Shown: one piece after another, positions 55,198-63,472 of the stretch
How positions within the stretch are numbered: the stretch's first letter is position 1
Layout of the letters: every line of letters begins with the position of its first letter
Assembly: GCA_002841765.1 (NCBI GenBank)
Contig: PHAV01000008.1
Coordinates: 1-64,000 of the forward strand
Source: Deltaproteobacteria bacterium HGW-Deltaproteobacteria-4
GTDB lineage: Bacteria; Desulfobacterota; Desulfuromonadia; Desulfuromonadales; UBA2197
DNA length: 64,000 bases
Direction: 5' to 3'
Program-made: the position numbers and the translations under genes
The notes under the pieces: generated by a model
What the model was told of the DNA's origin: nothing
Databases searched by the model: none
Seen by the model: the letters and a program-made list of their open reading frames with translations, nothing else

Positions 55198-56316
55198 TTA
55201 TGGTGACTGATCAAGCTTCAGGACTTTAATATACTGATCGACGGATTTCTGCAGAGAAAAATTCATGGCTCTGTTAATCAAAAGTTCTTTACCGGGATGA
55301 TCGTTCAGACTTTCGGATATTGCGCGAGCAAGGGCAGAGACGTCATCAACGGGAACAAGCTTGCCAATCTCGCCGTTTAACAATATCTCGCGGGGACCGT
55401 ACGAAGGGCAATCCGTTGAAACGACGGGAATTCCGACTGCCAAAGCCTCGACGAGGACGACACCGAAGGCTTCACTCCGGGAAGACAAGACGAATAAATC
55501 GGCATGCGCCAGATAAGAATACGGATTTGCAACGAATCCAGGGAGATAAACGTTATCTTGCAGGCCTAATTGTTGTGCCAGTTTTTCAAGATTTTTTCTT
55601 TCCCGGCCTTCACCGCAGATGACCAGCAAAGAATCATGGCAATTTTCGATTTCGGAAAAAGCCCGCAACAGGATTGCATATCCTTTTTCCGCTTCTAACC
55701 GACCGACACTGATAATGACATGCTTTTTACCAGACAACAAAGACAAGTTGTCTTGCCATTGTTCTGCCAGTGATTGGATTTCATCGACGGCCACGGGGTT
55801 GTAAATGACAGAAATTTTATTGGCAAACCCGGGGAAAACCGTCAAAAAGTCCCCGGCTGTGCCTTGCGATACAGCTATGACCCTAACGCAATATTTACCC
55901 AGAGTCATAAACTCGGAATATTTTTTCTCTTGTTTTTTTGTTCGTTTAAATTCAACTCCAAAGGAGAGCGACATTTGGCTGTGAATGGTCATGACAATTT
56001 CTGTCTTAAAAGCGATCAACCTCTTGGCATAAGCGGCATAAACGAAAGAATGATAACGGTCAGCGATGACGATATCAGGGGTTTTTCGTATTAAATATAG
56101 AGCCATCATTAAAATACTGAGTATTTTATTCGATGTTCCCAAGCTTACCAATTTCACCTTGGCATCAAGGCGATCAAGCATGTTGCTTTGATTCTTTTTG
56201 CCAATGACAAGATCGACCTGAAAACCTTTGGTCGCCAACTCATTGCAAAGCTGGATCGTTACTTTTTCGACTCCGCCGTTTTGAAAAGAGGAGCAGTAAA
56301 AACAAATTTTTTTCAT
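55198..56316 (-). CDS. Glycosyltransferase family 4
   Basis: 372 residues. N-domain NGGVEKVTIQLCNEL; C-domain SVGRLEAEKGYAILLRAFSE and the EX7E motif in RSEAFGVVLVEALAVGIPVV. Its base composition is less GC-rich than the genes before the locus, with many AT-rich codons, which fits recent acquisition of this part of the cluster. It stands 2 bp after the next glycosyltransferase. Confidence 0.9.
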   Translation of the reverse strand: MKKICFYCSSFQNGGVEKVTIQLCNELATKGFQVDLVIGKKNQSNMLDRLDAKVKLVSLGTSNKILSILMMALYLIRKTPDIVIADRYHSFVYAAYAKRLIAFKTEIVMTIHSQMSLSFGVEFKRTKKQEKKYSEFMTLGKYCVRVIAVSQGTAGDFLTVFPGFANKISVIYNPVAVDEIQSLAEQWQDNLSLLSGKKHVIISVGRLEAEKGYAILLRAFSEIENCHDSLLVICGEGRERKNLEKLAQQLGLQDNVYLPGFVANPYSYLAHADLFVLSSRSEAFGVVLVEALAVGIPVVSTDCPSYGPREILLNGEIGKLVPVDDVSALARAISESLNDHPGKELLINRAMNFSLQKSVDQYIKVLKLDQSP

Positions 56317-56318
56317 GG

Positions 56319-57233
56319 CTAAGAGTTTCTGCCCAACTTTTTGACGATTTTCAGATAATTCTTAATTTTCCAGGATAGTGGTTTTTTTTGAGCATAAACA
56401 ATTTTCAAGTATTTCTTGAGAGTTTTGTTATCAATATCGATCCCTGAAGTAGAAATCTCTTTCTCAATCATATTGGCATATGAATTTTCATTCAGAAAAA
56501 ACTTAGCGGTGAAATAATTGAGTGTTTTTTCTCGATTGTAATAAAACTTGTAGTCGTAATCTGAATTTTTAACGTGGACTTTGTGTGCGTTTTTTTTATG
56601 GATTCGGTATAAAACTAAAGGAGATGCACAATAATATTTTCTGGCCCCAGCCAAGGATGCACCAACGACCAATGGCAAATCGGCACTTATTCTCCAATCT
56701 TCTTCAAGGTCTACTGGAAAAATTTTAAAGAACGTTGAGGAACGGAGCGAAATAGTCGCCGTTGGCCCCCCAATAAACTTTTTCCTGAAATATGTATAAG
56801 CCACAGAATATCCGAGGTCTTTATCTCTAGCATATTTCCTTACAACCTCATTCGACTCGCCAAATTCTTCGTAAGCGCAAAAAACGAAATCAACCGTTTT
56901 TGATCTATAAATTTCAACAATTCTTTCGATGTAATCACTACGCCAGATGTCATCCGAGTCAATAAAGAAAACTATGTCGCCGGTCACATGTTGAGCGGCG
57001 ACATTAAAGGCAGAGAGTTGCCCACCGTTTTCCTTGCGGATAAATTTCATGTGACTATGTTGTTCGACATAATCGACAATGACCGCGCAAGAAGCATCGG
57101 TCGATCCGTCATCGACGATGACGATCTCGTCAACCGGCAATGTCTGTGCCACAACGCTGTCAAGTGTCTCGCTGATGTACCGGTCATAATTGTAACTGTT
57201 AACGATAACCGATATCTTCAATTGTTCGCTCAT
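56319..57233 (-). CDS. Glycosyltransferase family 2
   Basis: 304 residues. GT-A fold: ISVIVNSYNYDRYISETLDSV, IVIVDDGSTDAS, and the DxD-type metal site in FFIDSDDIW. It transfers a single sugar from a nucleotide donor. Notably AT-rich in its 3' half, compared with the rfb genes. Adjacent to a truncated acetyltransferase. Confidence 0.88.
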   Translation of the reverse strand: MSEQLKISVIVNSYNYDRYISETLDSVVAQTLPVDEIVIVDDGSTDASCAVIVDYVEQHSHMKFIRKENGGQLSAFNVAAQHVTGDIVFFIDSDDIWRSDYIERIVEIYRSKTVDFVFCAYEEFGESNEVVRKYARDKDLGYSVAYTYFRKKFIGGPTATISLRSSTFFKIFPVDLEEDWRISADLPLVVGASLAGARKYYCASPLVLYRIHKKNAHKVHVKNSDYDYKFYYNREKTLNYFTAKFFLNENSYANMIEKEISTSGIDIDNKTLKKYLKIVYAQKKPLSWKIKNYLKIVKKLGRNS

Positions 57234-57256
57234 TTATCAGACCTTCACTTACTGAT

Positions 57257-57511
57257 TTATTTCAAAATTATACTTTTTAACCACTTTTTCCTGGCACCAA
57301 AGGCAATCGAATACGCCGGAACATCTCTATTTACTACCGAATTGGCACCGATTATTGAGTCCTCTCCGATTGTGACGGCTGCCAAAATAGTAACGAATTC
57401 ACCTTGCCATACATTGTCGCCAATAACGACTTTATCATTGGAACTCAAACTTCTTCTACTTGGCATCTCTAGTCGATTGGTCAGAAATATAAAATCCCTT
57501 ATCCTCATCAA
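57257..57511 (-). pseudogene. C-terminal fragment of a hexapeptide acetyltransferase
   Basis: The frame gives VVIGDNVWQGEFVTILAAVT, then IGEDSIIGANSVVNRDVPAYSIAFG, the C-terminal left-handed beta-helix and the usual tail of sugar O-acetyltransferases. The expected N-terminal hundred or so residues are absent; upstream lies the AT-rich glycosyltransferase, whose last residues overlap this frame. I infer a gene decapitated by insertion of foreign DNA. A start at 57511 or 57508 would give a short but probably inactive product. Confidence 0.7.
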
Positions 57512-58514
57512 ATAAAATTTTCTTCTTTACAAATATTTTTTCGTAATTTTTAATTAAGTTATTTGCAATTTTTTTCCATAATTTTGCAAAAGGCAAAGGT
57601 AATTTTATTATCGGTACTGTAACTAACCAAAAAACAATATTATTCTTATTTATTGGGTATAATAGTTTAAAATAATCATCCTCTGAAAAACTTCCAGAAC
57701 TTTTTTTATGTTTTATAATAAAAATTGGCAGAAAATCACACAGCATTTTCTTCTTAAATCTATTAACTACATTATGTGACAATCCTTTTTCCCCGAAATA
57801 ATCTAGAGCATTAAACAAATTAGCACAAAATACATTGCATATAGAATATCCACCTGTATTTTCTGATTTTGCAGCAATACAATAATCTTTAATATAAATA
57901 TTTTTTCCAGCATTCATAATCGCTGACATATACCAATAAAATTGAATTATTTCAGACTTAATCAATTTATCATAGTTAATATTATTGTCTATATATTTTT
58001 TGTTTACTATATTTCCAGAAATAAATGTCATCATATAATTTATATCATCAATGAAATAATTTTTATTTGTATAAATTTTCGCATAATTATTGTTTGCTGA
58101 TTTTCTATTTTTCTGGATTACATCATATTTTTCATAAAACGGATAGCTATTCAAATAAACAACTCCATAGTCATCGTCTGAAATGTAATTAAATATTTTA
58201 TCTAATGAACCTGGCAATAAAACATCATCATCCCCTATCATTAAAAAATATTTAGCAATTGATTTTTCAAGGCACTGTAAAAAATTTCTATCCATACCTA
58301 TATTTTTTTCATTTTTTATATATATTATCTTATTTCCTGATTTAATATATTTTTCTACTACTTCACTAGTATTATCATCAGAACAATTATCAGATACAAT
58401 TATTTCTACGATATTTGAATATTTATTTGTTTCTTTACAAATATTTTCAAGGCATAGATCTAAATAATTTGCCCTATTATACGTTGGTATAGCAATAGTT
58501 AGTAATTTTTCCAC
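57456..58514 (-). CDS. AT-rich glycosyltransferase family 2, likely acquired by transfer
   Basis: 352 residues. GT-A features: LTIAIPTYNRANYLDLCLENI, IIVSDNCSDDNTSEV, and the metal site MIGDDDVLLPGS. Codons are extremely AT-rich (many Asn, Lys, Ile) in contrast to the flanking rfb genes. The last residues (YISDQSTRDAK) are read through DNA of the acetyltransferase fragment in another frame, so the original C-terminus may be replaced. The gene has no good Shine-Dalgarno site. Confidence 0.85.
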   Translation of the reverse strand: MEKLLTIAIPTYNRANYLDLCLENICKETNKYSNIVEIIVSDNCSDDNTSEVVEKYIKSGNKIIYIKNEKNIGMDRNFLQCLEKSIAKYFLMIGDDDVLLPGSLDKIFNYISDDDYGVVYLNSYPFYEKYDVIQKNRKSANNNYAKIYTNKNYFIDDINYMMTFISGNIVNKKYIDNNINYDKLIKSEIIQFYWYMSAIMNAGKNIYIKDYCIAAKSENTGGYSICNVFCANLFNALDYFGEKGLSHNVVNRFKKKMLCDFLPIFIIKHKKSSGSFSEDDYFKLLYPINKNNIVFWLVTVPIIKLPLPFAKLWKKIANNLIKNYEKIFVKKKILFDEDKGFYISDQSTRDAK

Positions 58515-58610
58515 TTGCGACCACCTTTTTAAAAATATTTTTTTATATAATTTGATTAAAAATTCCTAAATAATACTTTGAAATAAAAATCTGACTTTTT
58601 TGAACTTTTT

Positions 58611-59528
58611 TTATTTGTATTTATCCCTTTCTCCATAAACTACAAGCTGCTTCATTCCTTCTTCAGATCCTATCTTCGGCACCCACCCAGGCAAAACAGC
58701 CCCACAACTCCAAGGGACCATGACTTCACGAAGACGATACGGTCTCCCCCCCCATTCAATCGGCAACGACTTTCCAATCAAACGTCCGTACGTTTCAACA
58801 AGCACTTTAAGTGGAATTGCATTATTTGAAGAAACCCCAAAACTTTCATGTTCTTTTACAACTCCGCTTTGTAATCGTTCTGCTGCGGCAACAAACGCTT
58901 GAACCACATCATCAATGTGAACAAGATCGATCAATTGCTCGCCAAAAGACATGGCCAGGGAGATTCCCTCTTTAGCCGCTTTATCGAGAAGCTGGAAAAG
59001 TTTTGGGCGGGGGTCGTTTGGCCCGTAGGTGTCAAACAGCTTGAGTGTTATTGCAGCAACACCTTTCGCCTCAACGTAATACTGTAAAATATCTTCAAAA
59101 GCCTGCTTAGTGGCGGCATACAGATTTACAGGGGAATAGGACTTGTTTTCGTAGTGTTGCCAGGATGTTCCAGTGTTGACGATCTTTGTCGCCCCTTGAC
59201 TGGCCATTGCTTCCAGCAGTTGCGTGCCAAAGAGGACATTGCTGACGATCAATCTCTCAATGTCTTTCGAAATCTGTTCCGAAAGAACAAGCGACGCGAG
59301 GTGAAAAACTACATCGGGTTTCACTCCCTCCAGGATTGTATTCATGCAGTCCGTGCTTCCATCATGGACATGAATGGCAACGTGACCTTTGATATCATCC
59401 AGCAGGGTGTAATTATCATTGGGGATAGCAATAATATGGACACCCCATCCCTCCTGAACAAGCCGTCGACATAGGTTCGAACCGACAAACCCGGTGCCTC
59501 CGGTTATTAACGCGGTCTTTTCACTCAT
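58611..59528 (-). CDS. NAD-dependent sugar epimerase/reductase of the CDP-3,6-dideoxyhexose pathway
   Basis: 305 residues. Rossmann motif ITGGTGFVGSNLC, and the catalytic YxxxK in NLYAATKQAFED with S/T in VNTGTSWQHYE. The extended SDR family; its location directly after rfbH suggests a CDP-abequose, paratose or related synthase (RfbJ/RfbS type), which reduces the 3,6-dideoxy-4-ketosugar at C4. Which isomer it makes cannot be judged by reading. It overlaps nothing and lies 93 bp after rfbH. Confidence 0.82.
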   Translation of the reverse strand: MSEKTALITGGTGFVGSNLCRRLVQEGWGVHIIAIPNDNYTLLDDIKGHVAIHVHDGSTDCMNTILEGVKPDVVFHLASLVLSEQISKDIERLIVSNVLFGTQLLEAMASQGATKIVNTGTSWQHYENKSYSPVNLYAATKQAFEDILQYYVEAKGVAAITLKLFDTYGPNDPRPKLFQLLDKAAKEGISLAMSFGEQLIDLVHIDDVVQAFVAAAERLQSGVVKEHESFGVSSNNAIPLKVLVETYGRLIGKSLPIEWGGRPYRLREVMVPWSCGAVLPGWVPKIGSEEGMKQLVVYGERDKYK

Positions 59529-59620
59529 CCGTTCTGCTGGCTCCAGGTAAAAGGTGAATAAAAATCGTCAAAGGCCTTGAATCCGGCATCCAGGGATTAG
59601 AGTTTCAACCTTATTAAATA

Positions 59621-60961
59621 TCACCTGCAAATGGCCTCGATTTCTTTTAGCATATAACCGATCATCGCTTCAGTCATCCCCGGGTAGACTCCGATCCAGA
59701 AAGTATCGTTCATAATTTGGTCAGTGACTTTCAAATCGCCAACGACCCGGTACCCTTCTCCACTCTTTCTCATCTCGTCAAAACAGGGATGCTTGATCAG
59801 ATTGCCGGCAAAGAGCATGCGGGTCTGAATCCCCTTGCGTTCGAGATGATTGACCACCTTGTCCCGGTTCAGCCCCGTTCCGGGACGCACCGTCAGCAAG
59901 AAGCCAAACCAGGAAGGGTCAGAATTCTCCGTTGCTTCGGGGAGGACGAACTTGTCTTCCAAACCGGCCAAACCGGCACGCAACAGCTTCCAGTTCTTCT
60001 GACGCGCCTCAATAAAACCAGGAAGTTTTTCCAACTGCGCGCAGCCAATCGCGGCCTGCATATCGGTTACCTTCAAATTGTACCCGAAATGCGAATAAAC
60101 ATACTTATGATCGTAGCCGAAAGGGAGTTCGCCAAACTGCTGCCCGAAACGGTTGCCGCAGGTATTATCTTTACCTGACGGGCACCAGCAATCGCGGCCC
60201 CAGTCGCGAAACGATTCCACCAAACGATTTAACTGGCTGTCATCAGTGTAGACCGCCCCCCCTTCGCCCATGGTCATATGATGGGGAGGATAAAAACTCG
60301 ACGTGCCGATGTGGCCGATGGTGCCGGTGTATTTCCAGACGCCGTTGTGAAGATAGCGCGAACCCAGGGCATCGCAGTTATCTTCGATCAGCCACAAGTT
60401 GTGCTTGTCGCAGAAAGATTTCACTGCCGACAGATCGAAAGGGTTGCCCAGGGTGTGGGCCACCATGACCGCCTTGGTCTTTTCAGAAAGCGCTGCATCG
60501 AGTTGCGAGACATCGATGTTGTAGGTCGGCAAGGAAACATCGACAAAGACGGGCACGGCGCCGTACTGGATGATGGGTGCAACGGTCGTCGGGAATGCGG
60601 CGGCGACAGAAATAACCTCATCACCGGGCTTGATGCGGCGGGCTCCCAGTTTGGGAGAAGTCAACCCCATGAAGGCGAGAAGATTGGCGGACGATCCGGA
60701 GTTGGTGAGGGAGCAGTGCTGGACGCCAAGAAACTGGGCAAATTCCTGTTCGAACTTTTCCGCATAGCGACCGGTGGTCAACCAGAAATCGAGGGACGAA
60801 TCGATAAGATTGGTTATTTCAGCTTCGTCGAAAACACGTCCGGCATAGGGGATGCGATCACCCGTGGTAAACGTCTTTTTCTGATTATGCGCATGCTGAT
60901 AGTAGACGATGGCTGCCGCTATTGCCTCTTTGCGTAATTGGACTTCGACTTCGTTCTTCAC
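59621..60961 (-). CDS. rfbH: CDP-4-keto-6-deoxyglucose 3-dehydrase (RfbH/E1 type)
   Basis: 446 residues. A PMP-dependent, FeS-containing dehydrase. The PLP-lysine of ordinary aminotransferases is His here, in SSFYPPHHMTMGEGGAV, which is diagnostic. FeS ligands are C196 (EDNCDALGS), C258 and C260 (DCWC) and C268 (PSGKDNTC). It removes the C3 hydroxyl of CDP-4-keto-6-deoxyglucose. The start overlaps rfbG by ATGA. A reductase partner (RfbI/E3) is not seen in the window. Confidence 0.93.
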   Translation of the reverse strand: MKNEVEVQLRKEAIAAAIVYYQHAHNQKKTFTTGDRIPYAGRVFDEAEITNLIDSSLDFWLTTGRYAEKFEQEFAQFLGVQHCSLTNSGSSANLLAFMGLTSPKLGARRIKPGDEVISVAAAFPTTVAPIIQYGAVPVFVDVSLPTYNIDVSQLDAALSEKTKAVMVAHTLGNPFDLSAVKSFCDKHNLWLIEDNCDALGSRYLHNGVWKYTGTIGHIGTSSFYPPHHMTMGEGGAVYTDDSQLNRLVESFRDWGRDCWCPSGKDNTCGNRFGQQFGELPFGYDHKYVYSHFGYNLKVTDMQAAIGCAQLEKLPGFIEARQKNWKLLRAGLAGLEDKFVLPEATENSDPSWFGFLLTVRPGTGLNRDKVVNHLERKGIQTRMLFAGNLIKHPCFDEMRKSGEGYRVVGDLKVTDQIMNDTFWIGVYPGMTEAMIGYMLKEIEAICR

Positions 60962-62049
60962 AACGACTCCTGTGACAGGTTTTCATAAGAGGTAATCTGC
61001 TCTAAACAACACCGGCGGATATCACCATCAGCAGAATAGACTTTCACCCAGTGCAATATCGAAATTAGTGTCGTGCTTAAATCCCAGCGCGGCTGCCAGT
61101 CAAGTCGCATTTTCGCCTTGGAACAGTCGAGCTTGAGATAATGAGCTTCGTGGGGATGATCACCACTATCAATCTCGTAGCGTGCACCGTTGCCATGAAG
61201 ATCGCACATCCGTTGGACGATCCACTCCACCGGTTTGGCGTCATCGTCGGTCGGGCCAAAGTTCCACCCTTCGCCGTAATCTGCCCCTTGCTCATAGAGA
61301 CATTGCGCCAGCCGCAGATATCCGGAAAGAGGTTCAAGAACATGCTGCCAAGGACGAATCGCGTGCGGGTTGCGGATGCGTACTGCTTCGTTTGCCAACA
61401 GGGAACGAATGATATCGGGAATCAGCCGGTCAGCAGCCCAATCGCCGCCGCCGATGACGTTCCCCGCTCGCGCCGTGGCCAGCGCGACACCGTGGCTCGA
61501 ATAATCCTGCGCATTAAAAAAGGATTGGCGATAAGCCGCCGAGACTAACTCCGCACAGCCCTTGCTGCTGGAGTAAGGATCGTAACCGCCCATCGCCTCA
61601 TTTTCGCGGTATCCCCAGACCCACTCGCGATTTTCGTAGCATTTGTCGGTGGTGACGTTGACCACCGCCCGGACTGATGGGCACTGTCGCACGGCTTCGA
61701 GGAGGTGGACGGTCCCCATGACATTTGTGGCGTAGGTTTCCACCGGAATCTTATAAGAATCACGCACCAAAGGCTGGGCCGCCAAATGGATGATGATTTC
61801 CGGTTCCGACGTGATTAACTCTTGACGCAGCCGCTCGCTGTCACGGATGTCAGCAATCACCAAACGCGCCAGCAACGATTCGACCCCGGCCAGCGCAAAG
61901 AGGCTCGGCTCGGTCGGCGGAGCAAGAGCATAACCGGTCACGCTTGCACCAAGGTGATGCAGCCACAGACAAAGCCACGAACCCTTGAAACCGGTATGAC
62001 CGGTGACAAAGACTCTTTTTCCCCTCCAGAAATTTGCCGCGGCCGTCAT
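60958..62049 (-). CDS. rfbG: CDP-glucose 4,6-dehydratase
   Basis: 363 residues from ATG 62049, which overlaps the rfbF stop by 4 bp (upstream in-frame codons to 62133 lie inside rfbF). Rossmann motif VFVTGHTGFKGSWL, active-site GYDPYSSSKGCAEL (YxxxK), and the family sequence VNVTTDKCYENREWVWGYREN. It makes CDP-4-keto-6-deoxyglucose from CDP-glucose. Closely coupled to rfbF and rfbH. Confidence 0.95.
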   Translation of the reverse strand: MTAAANFWRGKRVFVTGHTGFKGSWLCLWLHHLGASVTGYALAPPTEPSLFALAGVESLLARLVIADIRDSERLRQELITSEPEIIIHLAAQPLVRDSYKIPVETYATNVMGTVHLLEAVRQCPSVRAVVNVTTDKCYENREWVWGYRENEAMGGYDPYSSSKGCAELVSAAYRQSFFNAQDYSSHGVALATARAGNVIGGGDWAADRLIPDIIRSLLANEAVRIRNPHAIRPWQHVLEPLSGYLRLAQCLYEQGADYGEGWNFGPTDDDAKPVEWIVQRMCDLHGNGARYEIDSGDHPHEAHYLKLDCSKAKMRLDWQPRWDLSTTLISILHWVKVYSADGDIRRCCLEQITSYENLSQESL

Positions 62050-62822
62050 GCCCAAACCTTCCAAGGCGCTTTGCCACTTTTCCAAAGATCTTCCAGGTGG
62101 TTTTTGTCGCGTAGCGTATCCATCGGTTGCCAAAACCCGGAATGCTTATAGGCGACGAGTTCGCCGGCGGTCGCCAGGCGCTCCAGCGGCTCCCGCTCGA
62201 GGATGGTGCTGTCGCCGTCAATCACATCAAAGACTTCTGACTGCATTACGAAGAAACCACCATTGATCCAGGACCCATCACCTCTGGGCTTTTCCTGAAA
62301 CCCTTTTACCAGATTGTCTTGCGACAGGTCTAAAGCCCCAAAACGCCCCGAAGGTTGAACGGAAGTGACTGTGGCTAATTTTCCATGCTTTTGGTGGGAT
62401 GCGACCAACGCGTTGATGTCCACATCCCCGACGCCATCGCCATAGGTCAGCAGGAAGGGTTCGTTGCCAATATAGCGTTGAACTCGTTTGATACGACCAC
62501 CCGTCATCGTCTCCGTTCCGGTATCAACCAGCGTCACCTTCCACGGTTCGGCAGAGTGGGAATGGATCATGCGCTCATTGCCGTTACGGAAATCGAAGGT
62601 CACATCGGATTCATGCAGGTAATAGTGAGCGAAATATTCTTTAATGCTGTAGCCCTTGTAACCCAGACAAATGACAAAATCATTGAAGCCATAATGAGAA
62701 TAGATCTTCATGATATGCCAAAGAATCGGCTGATCACCGATTGCAATCATCGGCTTCGGCTTGAGATGCGATTCTTCACTGATACGGGTTCCGTAACCAC
62801 CAGCTAAAATAACGACTTTCAT
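62046..62822 (-). CDS. rfbF: Glucose-1-phosphate cytidylyltransferase
   Basis: 258 residues. The N-terminal motif VVILAGGYGTRISEES, then KPKPMIAIGDQPILWHIMK, GDGVGDVD, and the substrate loop WINGGFFVMQSEVFD and HSGFWQPMDTLRDK. It forms CDP-glucose from CTP and glucose-1-phosphate, the first step of the dideoxyhexose branch. 101 bp after rfbC; first of the tightly coupled rfbFGH group. Confidence 0.95.
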   Translation of the reverse strand: MKVVILAGGYGTRISEESHLKPKPMIAIGDQPILWHIMKIYSHYGFNDFVICLGYKGYSIKEYFAHYYLHESDVTFDFRNGNERMIHSHSAEPWKVTLVDTGTETMTGGRIKRVQRYIGNEPFLLTYGDGVGDVDINALVASHQKHGKLATVTSVQPSGRFGALDLSQDNLVKGFQEKPRGDGSWINGGFFVMQSEVFDVIDGDSTILEREPLERLATAGELVAYKHSGFWQPMDTLRDKNHLEDLWKSGKAPWKVWA

Positions 62823-62923
62823 ATATTCTCCATTCCTCTGTGCTGAGTCGAGGCGGGTTGAAATTTTCCACAGGAAAACTCACGACATCGATCGGCGGAG
62901 GATAGAAACTAAAAAATACCTCC

Positions 62924-63472
62924 CTACCTGTCAGAGCATCCCAGTTCACAAAAAAGTGAAGCAGCAGCATCTTTAGCTGCCAGAAGGGGTGGCGCTATGA
63001 GGGGCCACTCAATGCCAAGATCCGGATCACTCCACAGAATGCTCCTCTCGTGCTGCGGCGCATAATATTCAGTGGTTTTGTATAGAAAATCCGCCGAATC
63101 AGACAACACGAGAAAACCATGGGCAAGACCGGGCGGTATCCACATCTGCCGTTTGTTTTCGGCGGAAAGGGTTTCCCCCACCCATTGGCCAAAGGTCGGC
63201 GAGTCGCGACGGATATCGACGGCAACGTCAAAGACTTCGCCTTGCGTGCAACGCACCAGCTTCCCCTGCGGCTGCTCGACCTGATAATGGAGGCCGCGCA
63301 GCACACCGCGCGCCGAGCGGGAGTGATTATCCTGGACAAATTGCGCAGTGACTCCGGTGGCTTCGCGAAAAACTTTCTCGTTATAGCTTTCGAAGAAAAA
63401 GCCGCGACTGTCGCCGAAGACCTTCGGTTCGAGAATAAGGACATCGGGGATGGCGGTTGGGATGACATTCAT
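62924..63472 (-). CDS. rfbC: dTDP-4-dehydrorhamnose 3,5-epimerase
   Basis: 182 residues. The cupin core has GLHYQVEQPQGKLV, with His in the conserved RGLHYQ, and FVQDNHSRSARGVLRG, FGQWVGETLSAENKRQMWIPPGLAHGF in two blocks with the catalytic residues. It converts dTDP-4-keto-6-deoxyglucose to its L-rhamno isomer. Its start overlaps rfbA by ATGA. rfbB and rfbD are not in the window, presumably upstream of it. Confidence 0.95.
   Translation of the reverse strand: MNVIPTAIPDVLILEPKVFGDSRGFFFESYNEKVFREATGVTAQFVQDNHSRSARGVLRGLHYQVEQPQGKLVRCTQGEVFDVAVDIRRDSPTFGQWVGETLSAENKRQMWIPPGLAHGFLVLSDSADFLYKTTEYYAPQHERSILWSDPDLGIEWPLIAPPLLAAKDAAASLFCELGCSDR

Noticed and set aside
62776-62970. 64-codon minus frame between rfbC and rfbF
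   Set aside because: Overlaps the end of rfbC and start of rfbF, no family similarity, no good ribosome site.
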